Shown: piece by piece, positions 1-6,507 of the stretch
Layout: each line of letters begins with the position of its first letter
Numbering within the stretch: the stretch's first letter is position 1
NCBI GenBank assembly: GCA_024653875.1
Contig: JANLHE010000488.1
Location: 1 to 7,026, forward strand
Direction of reading: 5' to 3'
Length of the DNA stretch: 7,026 nt
Source of the DNA: Acidobacteriota bacterium
Lineage (GTDB): Bacteria; Acidobacteriota; Vicinamibacteria; Vicinamibacterales; SCN-69-37
Notes under the pieces: generated by a model
Seen by the model: the letters and a program-made list of their open reading frames with translations, nothing else
What the model was told of the DNA's origin: nothing
The model's database searches: none
Made by a program: the position numbers and the translations under genes

Positions 1-291
1 GCGAAGGTGTTCCAGCAGCTCGTGCGCGCCGGGCTGGCCGTGGGCACGCGCGGCATCGGCGGCGGGTACCGCCTGGCCAGGCCCGCCTCGAAGATCACCG
101 TGCTCGAGGTGATTAACGCCTTCGAACGCCACCGGCCCGCCGGTGTCTGCGGGCTGCACGATCGCCCCGGTGAACCGTGTCCGGCCGCGTCCGCCTGCAG
201 TGTCCAGTGGCTGTTCCACGAGGTCGATGAACTGGTGCGCACGACGTACGAATCCGTGACGCTGAAGACGCTAGTGCGACGCCGACACTGA
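1..291 (+). CDS. Rrf2-family transcriptional regulator, C-terminal part (5' end outside window)
   Basis: This is a DNA-binding regulator of the Rrf2 family (relatives IscR, NsrR, RirA), which usually senses iron-sulfur status, nitric oxide or redox state through a cluster held by three cysteines. Ninety-six residues are visible, read in frame from base 1; the N-terminal half of the winged helix-turn-helix lies upstream. The wing motif RGIGGGYRLAR is at visible residues 17-27, followed by ITVLEVINAFE at 32-42. Three cysteines at visible residues 50, 60 and 66 (C-x9-C-x5-C) sit where the family places its Fe-S ligands, followed by the SVQWLF helix and the SVTLKTL end motif. The internal GTG at base 7 is not the true start. 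The stop at 289-291 overlaps the convergent permease gene by 21 nt. The family call is firm; the target genes and the signal are unknown. Confidence 0.9.
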   Translation, partial: AKVFQQLVRAGLAVGTRGIGGGYRLARPASKITVLEVINAFERHRPAGVCGLHDRPGEPCPAASACSVQWLFHEVDELVRTTYESVTLKTLVRRRH

Positions 292-1509
292 TCGCCTGGC
301 GAGGATGACGTACACCACCATGGTGGTGACCAGGCTCGGCAGCGTGGCACCGATGTGTCCGCTGAGCTGAAAGACCACGGCGCCGGCGATCCACGCGGCC
401 AGGCCCGGCCCGGACCACCCGTGGCGAAGCGAGGTGGGTGCGTAGAGGTCGGGGACATGCGTCGGGGTTCGCAGCACGAAGAAATGCGCGAGCAGCAGGC
501 CCCCGATCGGCACCAGCAACGCTCCCAGCACAAGCGTGAATGATGCGAACCGTTCGAGCCAGCCAAGCGAGAACAGTCCGAGCGCGGCGCCGATGCCGCC
601 GATGATCCAGACGCCGGCCGGTCCGCCCAGGCCCGGACGCAGGCTCTTGAGCGCCAGCGCCGACATGTAGATGTTCACGAAGTTCGTCGTCAATGCGGCC
701 AGCACGACCAGCATCGCGCCCCAGGCGCCGAGGTCGAGCGCGGTCACCATGTCGCCGGGGTCCGACGACCCCGCAATCGCCGACGCGACAAACCCCAGCG
801 GCATGAACCAGAGCGCGGTGAGGCCCAGGCCCAGGAAGACCGCCCAGCCGGCCGCGCGCGAGGAGCGCACGAATCGCGGGTAATCCGCGAACATCAGGAG
901 CCAGGACGCCTGATAGCCGATCACGATGTCGAGGCCGCGGGCGATGTCCCCGGCGGGCACCGGCCCGGCCGGCCACGCGGGCGCGGGGGCCCGCATCACC
1001 GCGACGGTAAAGACGGCTCCCGACAGGAGCAGGAGCGGGACGGCCACGCGATCCACGATGGCGGCGGCACGCGGGCCGCCCAGCACCACGGCCGTGGCCG
1101 CCAGCCCGAGGCCGGCGCTCCACGCGCCTGTCGTGCCGACGCCTGTGACCCCGGTCGTGATCGACGCCGCGATCACGTTGTTGAGCGCGATCCACGCGAA
1201 GTTCGTCACGAACAGCAGCAGCGCCAGCGCCTGCGCCCCGGATGTCCCCAATGCCGCGCGTGTCGCCACGATGGACGGCACCCGCAGGCGCGATCCCACC
1301 GGTGCCAGCACCCCGGTCAGCAGGGCTCCACCAACGGCGCCGGCGGCAATGGTGGCGAACGCCACCCGGGCCGTGAACGACGCTGGAAGGCTCGCGCCGA
1401 CTTGCAGCGTGGTCGCCACGATGTTGGCGCCGACGAAGATGAGGAACAGATCCAGCGGGGAGCTGTTCTGTTCGTCCGGGCCGACAGGGGCGAGATCAAC
1501 CGGCCGCAT
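271..1509 (-). CDS. NCS1-family cytosine/purine-type permease
   Basis: This is a predicted inner-membrane, cation-coupled importer of a nucleobase or related heterocycle (NCS1 family, CodB/COG1457-like), 412 residues with about 12 hydrophobic segments, the usual size. Family-like signatures are visible: LDLFLIFVGANI at 19-30 (segment 1), RVPSIVATRAALG at 76-88, TNFAWIALNN at 102-111 (segment 3), ASWLLMFADYPRFVRS at 201-216 (segment 6, compare the NIPDFTR region of Mhp1), and TTNFVNIYMSALAL at 274-287 (segment 8). The substrate cannot be read from sequence: cytosine, hydroxymethylpyrimidine, hypoxanthine and allantoin transporters share this fold. I chose the ATG at 1509 because it lies 2 nt after the peptidase stop and starts just before the first membrane segment. 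The longer open frame upstream is a hydrophilic shadow of the peptidase. No Shine-Dalgarno sequence precedes the ATG, so translation probably depends on the upstream gene. Its 3' end overlaps the Rrf2 gene. Confidence 0.88.
   Translation of the reverse strand: MRPVDLAPVGPDEQNSSPLDLFLIFVGANIVATTLQVGASLPASFTARVAFATIAAGAVGGALLTGVLAPVGSRLRVPSIVATRAALGTSGAQALALLLFVTNFAWIALNNVIAASITTGVTGVGTTGAWSAGLGLAATAVVLGGPRAAAIVDRVAVPLLLLSGAVFTVAVMRAPAPAWPAGPVPAGDIARGLDIVIGYQASWLLMFADYPRFVRSSRAAGWAVFLGLGLTALWFMPLGFVASAIAGSSDPGDMVTALDLGAWGAMLVVLAALTTNFVNIYMSALALKSLRPGLGGPAGVWIIGGIGAALGLFSLGWLERFASFTLVLGALLVPIGGLLLAHFFVLRTPTHVPDLYAPTSLRHGWSGPGLAAWIAGAVVFQLSGHIGATLPSLVTTMVVYVILARRSVSASH
313..328. repeat. 16-bp perfect palindrome inside the permease 3' end
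   Basis: CACCACCATGGTGGTG is a perfect inverted repeat 21 bases past the Rrf2 stop codon. It lies within the permease gene, where it encodes parts of VTTMVV near the C terminus. It is not followed by a T-run on either strand, so it is not a canonical intrinsic terminator. It may simply reflect Thr-Thr-Met-Val-Val codon choice. Confidence 0.5.
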
Positions 1510-1511
1510 GG

Positions 1512-4097
1512 TCAGCGCGCGGCCCGGAACAGGGGATCCGCCGACGCCAGCAGCACCCAGCGCAGGCGTTCCGGGTAGTCGGCCGGCAGGCTGTCCAGGT
1601 ACGCGCGCACGTCGGCGGCGGTGTCCTGTGACCGATGGCCGCCCAGCGTGGCGTCGGCCCAACGCTTCGGGAAGAAGATGTCGCCAGTGTCCCGAATCTC
1701 CCGGACCATCTGCAGCGCCGGCACCACCAGGTGGCGCGATTGGTCCGCGCGAAGCGGGTGATGCAGGTACCCCATCGCCTCGAGCACCCACGCCTCCCGC
1801 CGCCGATTTGCCACGTCCTTGAACTGGTTGAACAGCGCCTCCCGCGTGGCCGCGCTGCCCGAGACCGACGGTCGCACGAATGCGAACCGCGCCTTGCGAT
1901 CGGGATTCAGGATGCGGGCCGCCTGTGCGTCCAGTAGCCCCTCGGCGTCGTCCACGCCCCTGAGCGCGAGCTCCATCGCGAGGTCGGTCTCGTCGTTCTC
2001 GGAGAGCGTCAGGCCCGGGACCTTCTCCCCCCGGTCCCACACGCGCCGCAGCCAGGCAATCGTCCCGGGCGTGGTCGCCGTGTTCCTGATGGCGTTGAAC
2101 CAGGTGCTCTTCAAGCTGGTGGTGGTGGCGCGCGCGAGGCCGCTCGTCAGCAGGGCTTCCAGAGGCACCGAGGCAGCCGCGCGATCGTCCGCGCTGGAGA
2201 ACCGCCAGAAGAGGGACTGCAGCAAGCCCATCTGCCGCGTGATGTTCAGTTCGTCCTTTTCGAGTGGCAGCGCCGCCATCAACGCGCCCCGCAGGCGGGC
2301 GGGAGCCATGCGGCCTTCAAGCATGGACTCCCACAACGTCACCATGGCGGCTCCGCGTGTCAGCGGATCCGCGATCGCGGGAAGGTCCGTGGCGAGCGCG
2401 TCCACCATCCCGTCGGGGAGCACGAAGTCGCCGTAGCCCAGGCCGCCGCCCGTGGGCAGCACCCACAGCACCCCGGCGGGAAGGTCGCTCGACGTGTGAG
2501 AAAACGAGGCACGTCCGTTGTCACCCAGAGTGACGTCCACGCCGACGGCGCGCGCGCCGCTCCCGAGGACGACGTGCAGGGCCTGCGGCCACGTGAGGGG
2601 CCGGCCCATTGGATCGTCGCCCTGCAGGGTGACGTCCACGCCGCCCGCCGCCGCTGGCGTCACGTCGACGCGCACACGCGGGCGCCCGCGTTCCTCCACC
2701 CACGCGCGGCTCCATGCCGCGAGGTCGGCCGGTGTGCGCGCATCCAGAATCTGGATGAGGTCCGGCCACGTCGCGTTGGCCATGGCGTACCGCCTCAGGT
2801 AGTCGCGCAGTCCGTCGCGGAACTGGTCGGCGCCCAGCAGCAGTTCCAGCTGCCGCATGACGATAGGGGCCTTCTGGTAGATGATGGCGCCGTAGAGCGA
2901 GCCCGCTTCGTTCAGGTTCGAGAGCGGCTGCCGGATGGGATTGGCGCCGGGCGTGCGGTCCACGTCGTAGGCCGCCGGGTAATGCGAATACAGGAACCGC
3001 AGGTCGTGGTTCACCCCCGGGAACGACGGGTTCACGATCTTCGCCGCCATGAAGTTGGCGAAGACCTCCTTCATCCACACATCGTTGAACCAGCGCATCG
3101 TCACCAGATCGCCGAACCACATGTGCGCGGTTTCGTGCGCGATCAGGCTGGCGCGGCCGAGTCGCTGATTCTGCGTGGCGGTGTCGTCCAGGAACAGCGA
3201 GGACGCGTTGTAGAAGACCGCGCCGGCGTGCTCCATGCCGCCGAACTGGAAGGACGGAATCGCGACGAAGTCGAACTTGCCGAAGGCGTACGGCAGCGTC
3301 GTGTAGTCCTCCAGCCACCGGATGGCGGTGGCGTGCAGGTCGAAGATCGCGTCGCGGTTCTTCGCGACCTTGGCCGCGTCGGTCTCCCGATGGAACATCC
3401 GGAACCGGCGTCCGTTGCGTTCACCGGTCTCCACGGTGAACTGGCCGGCCGCGAACCCGAAGAGGTACGTGGGCAACGGCTCCGTCCTGGCGAAGATCAG
3501 TTCCGTGCGGTCGTTGGCGCGAATGCGCCCTGTTTCCGCGCCGTTGGCGACCGCGTTCCAGGCCGGGGGGATCTTGAGCGCCAGCACCCAGCGCGCTTTC
3601 AGGTTCGGCTGGTCGAAGACCGGCATGGCGATCGACGCGCGCGCCGGCACGAAGAGCGTGTACAGGAATTCGTCCTGCCGATTGAGCGCCTCATCGCCGG
3701 CGATGAAGTCGATCGTGATCTCGTTCTCGCGTCCCGGCAACAACTGGCCGGCGGGGAAGATCAGGTGACCGTCCCTGGCCACGACCTCGGTCACGTCGCC
3801 GTTCACCCGGGCGCCGAGGAACTTCTCGGGCGGCTGCGTGAAGTCAAACGCGAGGGGCGCCTTGACGTCGCTCAGCGTGAAGGTGGCGGTGACGGTGCCG
3901 TGGATGGGTTCGGTGCGCGCGGCAGGGATGTCGAACGAGACCTCGTAGGTCAGGCCGGTAATCCGGGCCGCCCGGTCGTCGGCCAGGGCCTGGGGAATAC
4001 CCGGTCCGATCGCCGGAGCCTGGCGCCCGGGCCAGGAGACGTAGAGGACGATGCCGACCAGCAGGATCAGGAGCGCGGCGACGACAGGACGGGCCAT
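1512..4097 (-). CDS. Membrane-anchored M1-family zinc aminopeptidase
   Basis: This is a zinc metallo-aminopeptidase of family M1 (PepN/APN/ERAP-like), predicted to remove N-terminal residues from peptides. It has 861 residues. A short hydrophobic N-terminal segment (about 5-22) lacks an obvious cleavage site, suggesting a signal anchor with the enzyme facing the periplasm. A beta-rich N-terminal domain (about 45-220) is followed by the catalytic domain. That domain carries GGMEH at 286-290 in place of the usual GxMEN, HETAH at 321-325 with Glu344 exactly 18 residues beyond (zinc ligands H321, H325, E344; catalytic E322), and a likely catalytic Tyr407 in YQKAP (usually YxKG). The C-terminal 380 residues or so resemble the helical ERAP-type domain. 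The ATG at 4097 begins directly before the anchor. No Shine-Dalgarno sequence precedes it. It is first in a leftward pair; the permease follows 2 nt after its stop. Full catalytic set present, so likely active; the preferred N-terminal residue is unknown. Confidence 0.93.
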   Translation of the reverse strand: MARPVVAALLILLVGIVLYVSWPGRQAPAIGPGIPQALADDRAARITGLTYEVSFDIPAARTEPIHGTVTATFTLSDVKAPLAFDFTQPPEKFLGARVNGDVTEVVARDGHLIFPAGQLLPGRENEITIDFIAGDEALNRQDEFLYTLFVPARASIAMPVFDQPNLKARWVLALKIPPAWNAVANGAETGRIRANDRTELIFARTEPLPTYLFGFAAGQFTVETGERNGRRFRMFHRETDAAKVAKNRDAIFDLHATAIRWLEDYTTLPYAFGKFDFVAIPSFQFGGMEHAGAVFYNASSLFLDDTATQNQRLGRASLIAHETAHMWFGDLVTMRWFNDVWMKEVFANFMAAKIVNPSFPGVNHDLRFLYSHYPAAYDVDRTPGANPIRQPLSNLNEAGSLYGAIIYQKAPIVMRQLELLLGADQFRDGLRDYLRRYAMANATWPDLIQILDARTPADLAAWSRAWVEERGRPRVRVDVTPAAAGGVDVTLQGDDPMGRPLTWPQALHVVLGSGARAVGVDVTLGDNGRASFSHTSSDLPAGVLWVLPTGGGLGYGDFVLPDGMVDALATDLPAIADPLTRGAAMVTLWESMLEGRMAPARLRGALMAALPLEKDELNITRQMGLLQSLFWRFSSADDRAAASVPLEALLTSGLARATTTSLKSTWFNAIRNTATTPGTIAWLRRVWDRGEKVPGLTLSENDETDLAMELALRGVDDAEGLLDAQAARILNPDRKARFAFVRPSVSGSAATREALFNQFKDVANRRREAWVLEAMGYLHHPLRADQSRHLVVPALQMVREIRDTGDIFFPKRWADATLGGHRSQDTAADVRAYLDSLPADYPERLRWVLLASADPLFRAAR

Positions 4098-4152
4098 GCC
4101 GCAGATTCTACTGGTGAAACAGCACCCGGTTCGATGGCATCCTATTCCAACG
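4098..4152. promoter_or_regulatory. Divergent promoter region between the M1 peptidase and msrB
   Basis: These 55 bp are the only non-coding space upstream of both the leftward peptidase-permease pair and the rightward msrB-msrA pair, so promoters for both must lie here or inside the opposing genes. Neither start codon has a recognisable Shine-Dalgarno sequence. A short GGTG/CACC inverted repeat (4113-4126, 6-nt spacer) is the only symmetry seen and is too short to call an operator. Confidence 0.6.
4105..4110 (-). promoter_or_regulatory. Possible -10 box for the M1 peptidase
   Basis: On the minus strand this reads TAGAAT, matching TATAAT at five of six positions, and ends 7 nt before the peptidase ATG. 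If used, transcription would begin at or next to the start codon, giving a leaderless mRNA, which fits the absence of a ribosome binding site. No good -35 box is visible at 16-18 nt. This is a prediction from one short match only. Confidence 0.35.
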
Positions 4153-4551
4153 ATGACCCCAGTGAAGAAGACGGACGAGGAGTGGCGGGCCGAATTGCCC
4201 CCGGAGCAGTATCAGGTCTTGCGGTGCCACGGCACCGAGCGCGCCGGCACGAGCCCGCTCAACCACGAAAAGCGCGACGGGAAGTTCTCTTGCGCCGGGT
4301 GCGGCCACCCGCTGTTCTCGTCGGAGACAAAATACGAGAGCGGATCGGGCTGGCCGAGTTTCTACGCGCCCGTGGAGCAGGCCGTGGCCACCGCCGTGGA
4401 CGAGAGCCACGGCATGGTGCGGACCGAGGTGACGTGCGCCAATTGCGGCGGGCACCTTGGCCACGTGTTTCCCGACGGCCCGCGCCCCACCGGCGAGCGG
4501 TATTGCATGAACGGCGCGGCACTCAGGTTCACCCCGAAGGAGTCGAAGTGA
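4153..4551 (+). CDS. msrB: Peptide-methionine (R)-S-oxide reductase MsrB
   Basis: MsrB reduces the R epimer of methionine sulfoxide in proteins, usually with thioredoxin as donor. It has 132 residues, normal for a stand-alone cytoplasmic MsrB, and no signal peptide. Visible features: structural zinc cysteines in CAGC (47, 50) and CANC (95, 98), GSGWPSF at 64-70, HLGHVF at 101-106 with His101 and His104, and the catalytic Cys118 with Asn120 in RYCMNGAALRF. The usual resolving cysteine of the E. coli type (GCGWPSF) is Ser65 here, and the alternative position in the GTE..F-C-G loop is Thr33; the only spare cysteine is Cys25. I chose the ATG at 4153 because KKTDEEWRAEL is the normal family N terminus; an upstream in-frame ATG at 4096 would add 19 unrelated residues. 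The stop overlaps the msrA start by 4 nt (GTGA). Confidence 0.96.
   Translation: MTPVKKTDEEWRAELPPEQYQVLRCHGTERAGTSPLNHEKRDGKFSCAGCGHPLFSSETKYESGSGWPSFYAPVEQAVATAVDESHGMVRTEVTCANCGGHLGHVFPDGPRPTGERYCMNGAALRFTPKESK
4537..4542 (+). promoter_or_regulatory. Ribosome binding site of msrA
   Basis: AAGGAG lies inside the last codons of msrB, 5 nt before the GTG at 4548. It is the clearest Shine-Dalgarno sequence in the window and fixes GTG 4548 as the msrA start. Confidence 0.85.
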
Positions 4552-5111
4552 TTCACACGGTCTTGAAAACCCCGATTGAGGCGGCCGTCGCGCCTGGCAC
4601 TCCTGGTCATGAAGAGGCCGTGTTCGGCATGGGCTGCTTCTGGGGCGTGGAGCGGAAATTCTGGCAGGTGCCCGGCGTGTTCACGACGTCGGTTGGCTAC
4701 GCGGGAGGGACGCGGCAGAATCCGACGTATCAGCAGGTCTGCACCGGTGCCACCGGCCACGCGGAGGTGGTGCGGGTCGTGTTTGACCCTGCCGTGGTGA
4801 CGTACGAGGAACTGCTGCGCGTCTTCTGGGAGAACCACGATCCCACGCAGGGCGACCGGCAGGGTAACGACGTGGGCACGCAATATCGGTCCGTGATCTT
4901 CACCTACTCACCGGCGCAGCGCGCCGCCGCGGAGGCGTCGCGCGCGTCGTACGCGGCCCGGCTGAAAGAGCACGGCTACCCGGCGGTCACGACGCACATC
5001 GCGGACGCGCCACCGTATTACCTGGCCGAGGAGTATCACCAGCAGTACCTCGACAAAAACCCGAACGGCTATTGCGGGGTCGGTGGCACTGGCGTGACCT
5101 GCAAGATCTAG
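4548..5111 (+). CDS. msrA: Peptide-methionine (S)-S-oxide reductase MsrA
   Basis: MsrA reduces the S epimer of methionine sulfoxide, free or in proteins, so with MsrB it repairs both oxidation products in the cytoplasm. It has 187 residues. GCFWG at 29-33 holds the nucleophile Cys30. The other active-site residues are in register with E. coli MsrA at a constant offset of 21: Tyr61, Glu73, Asp108 and Tyr113 (within TGHAEVVRV and GNDVGTQYRSVIF). The C terminus has EEYHQQYL then GYCGVGGTGVTC, giving Cys176 and Cys185 as the resolving pair that relays the disulfide to thioredoxin. The GTG start is supported by AAGGAG 5 nt upstream and by the 4-nt overlap with msrB, indicating co-transcription and coupled translation. 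The frame stays open far upstream, but only as a shadow opposite the peptidase. No signal peptide is visible. Confidence 0.97.
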   Translation: MIHTVLKTPIEAAVAPGTPGHEEAVFGMGCFWGVERKFWQVPGVFTTSVGYAGGTRQNPTYQQVCTGATGHAEVVRVVFDPAVVTYEELLRVFWENHDPTQGDRQGNDVGTQYRSVIFTYSPAQRAAAEASRASYAARLKEHGYPAVTTHIADAPPYYLAEEYHQQYLDKNPNGYCGVGGTGVTCKI

Positions 5112-5116
5112 GACTC

Positions 5117-5137
5117 AGTGCGGAGTGCGCAGTGCGG
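5117..5137 (+). repeat. Three tandem AGTGCG(G/C) heptamers in the convergent gap
   Basis: AGTGCGG, AGTGCGC and AGTGCGG follow one another without a break. They fill 21 of the 27 bases between the msrA stop and the propeller-gene stop. The run does not form an intrinsic terminator: no strong stem and no T-run follow it. It is too short to be called a satellite array; its function is unknown. Confidence 0.7.
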
Positions 5138-5138
5138 C

Positions 5139-6506
5139 TTATTTTCCCACCGCGAACAGGTGGTGCTGGCCGCGCACGTACATCGTGCCGCCGCCCAGCG
5201 CGGGCGTGGCCATCAGCGGCTCGCCCATCGGGTTTGTCGCGAGGATGGCAAACTCGGGTCCCGCCCTGACCACAAAGACGTCGCCGTCTTCACTTGAGAG
5301 GTAGAGCCGTCCATCGGCCGCCACCGGCGACGCGCTGAAGCCGCTTCCCTGGTGATTCAGCCGCTGCCGATACACCTCGGCGCCCGTGGCGAGGTCATAG
5401 GCGTCGAGCAGGCCGGCGTTCGACAGGACGTACAGCCGGCCGCCGTAGATCAGCGGCGTGGGCATGTACGAGCCGCGCCCCGTCTTGGACCACGCAAGAA
5501 ACTTCGCGCCTGCCTCCGAGCCCGCGGTGATGTCGCCGCTGGCGCCGGGGCGAATCGCGAAGATGGGCCGCTCGGGTGCGCGTCCGCTGGCGACGATGAT
5601 CAGATCGTTGGTGAAGATGGGCGTGGGCGCAGTGATCTTCGAGCTGCCGCCGAGGCGCCACAGTTCCTTCCCGGTGGCCGGGTCGTACCCGCGCACGTAG
5701 TTCGACGCGTTGGTGACGAGTTCCGCGCGCCCTCCCGGCCGCGACGGCCGGTAGATCGTGGGCGTGCCCCACGACGGCAACTCCTCGCGCATCGTCTTCC
5801 AGACGTCCTTGCCGGTGGCGGCGTCCACGGCGACGAGGAACGAGCCCTGCTGTTGGTCGGCCTGGACGATCACGCGGTTGCCGTCGATGATTGGCGAACT
5901 GGCGGTGCCCCACTCGTATTCGGGGAGATCGTAGGCGCCGACGTCAAGGCGGCCGAGGTCGCGCTCCCACAACCGCGTGCCGTTCATGTCGAAGGCGTGG
6001 AGTCCGTGCGATCCGAAAAACGCGACCACGATGCGGCCGTCGGTGGCCGGCGTCGCGCTCGCGTACGTGGACTTCACGTGGCGCTTCTGTTTCGGCACGC
6101 CCTCATACGCCACGCGCTCCCACCTGATGCGCCCGCTCACCCGATCGATGGCGTACAGCATCCACTTGTGGACGCTGCGATCGGCGGATGCGTCGCCGTC
6201 GCCGTACAGACCGGGCTTGAACGTGGCGTTGGGATCCTGGCTGACGGCCGAGGTCACGAAGATCGTGTCGCCCCAGATGATGGGGCTGCCGTGGGACAGG
6301 CCGGGGATCGCGGTGGTCCAACGGATGTGTGTCCTGGTCGTGGCCGACCATGCCTCCGGCAGCGCCTGACCGTCCGCGACGCCGCTGGCCTGTGGTCCGC
6401 GGAACTGCGGCCAGGTCACCGGCGGCGCCTGGGCCGACACCAGCGTGGCGACACACACGATTGCGAGTGAACCGAGGGCCTTCCATCCTGCGCGCATGGG
6501 CAGCAT
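5139..6506 (-). CDS. Secreted PQQ-like beta-propeller protein
   Basis: This is a predicted exported protein of the PQQ-like (BamB-type) beta-propeller fold, 455 residues. A signal peptide is clear: RAGWK, then a hydrophobic stretch at about 10-23, and likely cleavage after Ala25 or Ala27 (SAQA/PP). The mature protein opens with WPQFRGP (32-38), a motif I associate with secreted propellers of Acidobacteriota, Planctomycetota and Verrucomicrobiota. Repeated blade units follow, each of the form 'small residue-Pro-hydrophobic...(A)YD..TG...W': LYAIDRVSGRIRW (117-129), VAVDAATGKDVW (225-236), VRGYDPATGKELW (271-283), LLDAYDLATGAEV (366-378), and a closing ATPALGGGTMYV (433-444). I see about eight blades but no quinoprotein dehydrogenase catalytic set, so it is more likely a scaffold or binding protein than an enzyme. 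The ATG at 6506 is 1 nt after the upstream stop; a second ATG at 6497 gives 452 residues and an equally good signal peptide. Confidence 0.88.
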   Translation of the reverse strand: MLPMRAGWKALGSLAIVCVATLVSAQAPPVTWPQFRGPQASGVADGQALPEAWSATTRTHIRWTTAIPGLSHGSPIIWGDTIFVTSAVSQDPNATFKPGLYGDGDASADRSVHKWMLYAIDRVSGRIRWERVAYEGVPKQKRHVKSTYASATPATDGRIVVAFFGSHGLHAFDMNGTRLWERDLGRLDVGAYDLPEYEWGTASSPIIDGNRVIVQADQQQGSFLVAVDAATGKDVWKTMREELPSWGTPTIYRPSRPGGRAELVTNASNYVRGYDPATGKELWRLGGSSKITAPTPIFTNDLIIVASGRAPERPIFAIRPGASGDITAGSEAGAKFLAWSKTGRGSYMPTPLIYGGRLYVLSNAGLLDAYDLATGAEVYRQRLNHQGSGFSASPVAADGRLYLSSEDGDVFVVRAGPEFAILATNPMGEPLMATPALGGGTMYVRGQHHLFAVGK

Positions 6507-6507
6507 C

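Noticed and set aside
1..291. The C-x9-C-x5-C spacing in the Rrf2 protein as a novel cluster site.
   Set aside because: The first spacing varies among Rrf2 proteins, and a longer first loop than in IscR is, as far as I recall, common; the N-terminal half is also missing.
113..1195. A 360-codon minus-strand frame and a 298-codon plus-strand frame (926-1822) overlapping the permease.
   Set aside because: Both are Arg/Ala/Pro-rich with no recognisable motif; the permease frame explains the region.
1510..2040. Upstream extension of the permease frame by about 177 codons.
   Set aside because: The sequence is hydrophilic, Gly/Arg-rich and lies wholly within the peptidase gene. The permease fold begins just after the ATG at 1509.
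4096..4152. An earlier in-frame ATG for msrB at 4096.
   Set aside because: It would overlap the peptidase start codon and add 19 residues that do not match the MsrB family N terminus.
2496..4547. A very long open frame on the + strand running opposite the M1 peptidase and into msrA.
   Set aside because: It is an antisense shadow caused by high GC and codon bias. The translation is Arg/Val/Gly-rich with no domain, and the opposite strand has a full M1 peptidase. Only the part from 4548 (msrA) is real.
5134..5156. A possible terminator hairpin (GCGG...CCGC) at the end of the propeller gene.
   Set aside because: It has a 4-bp stem with a 12-nt loop, partly within the coding sequence and without a following T-run.
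5352..6470. A 372-codon open frame on the + strand opposite the propeller gene.
   Set aside because: It has the low-complexity Arg/Ala/Val composition typical of GC-rich antisense frames, while the minus strand encodes a clear signal peptide and propeller repeats.
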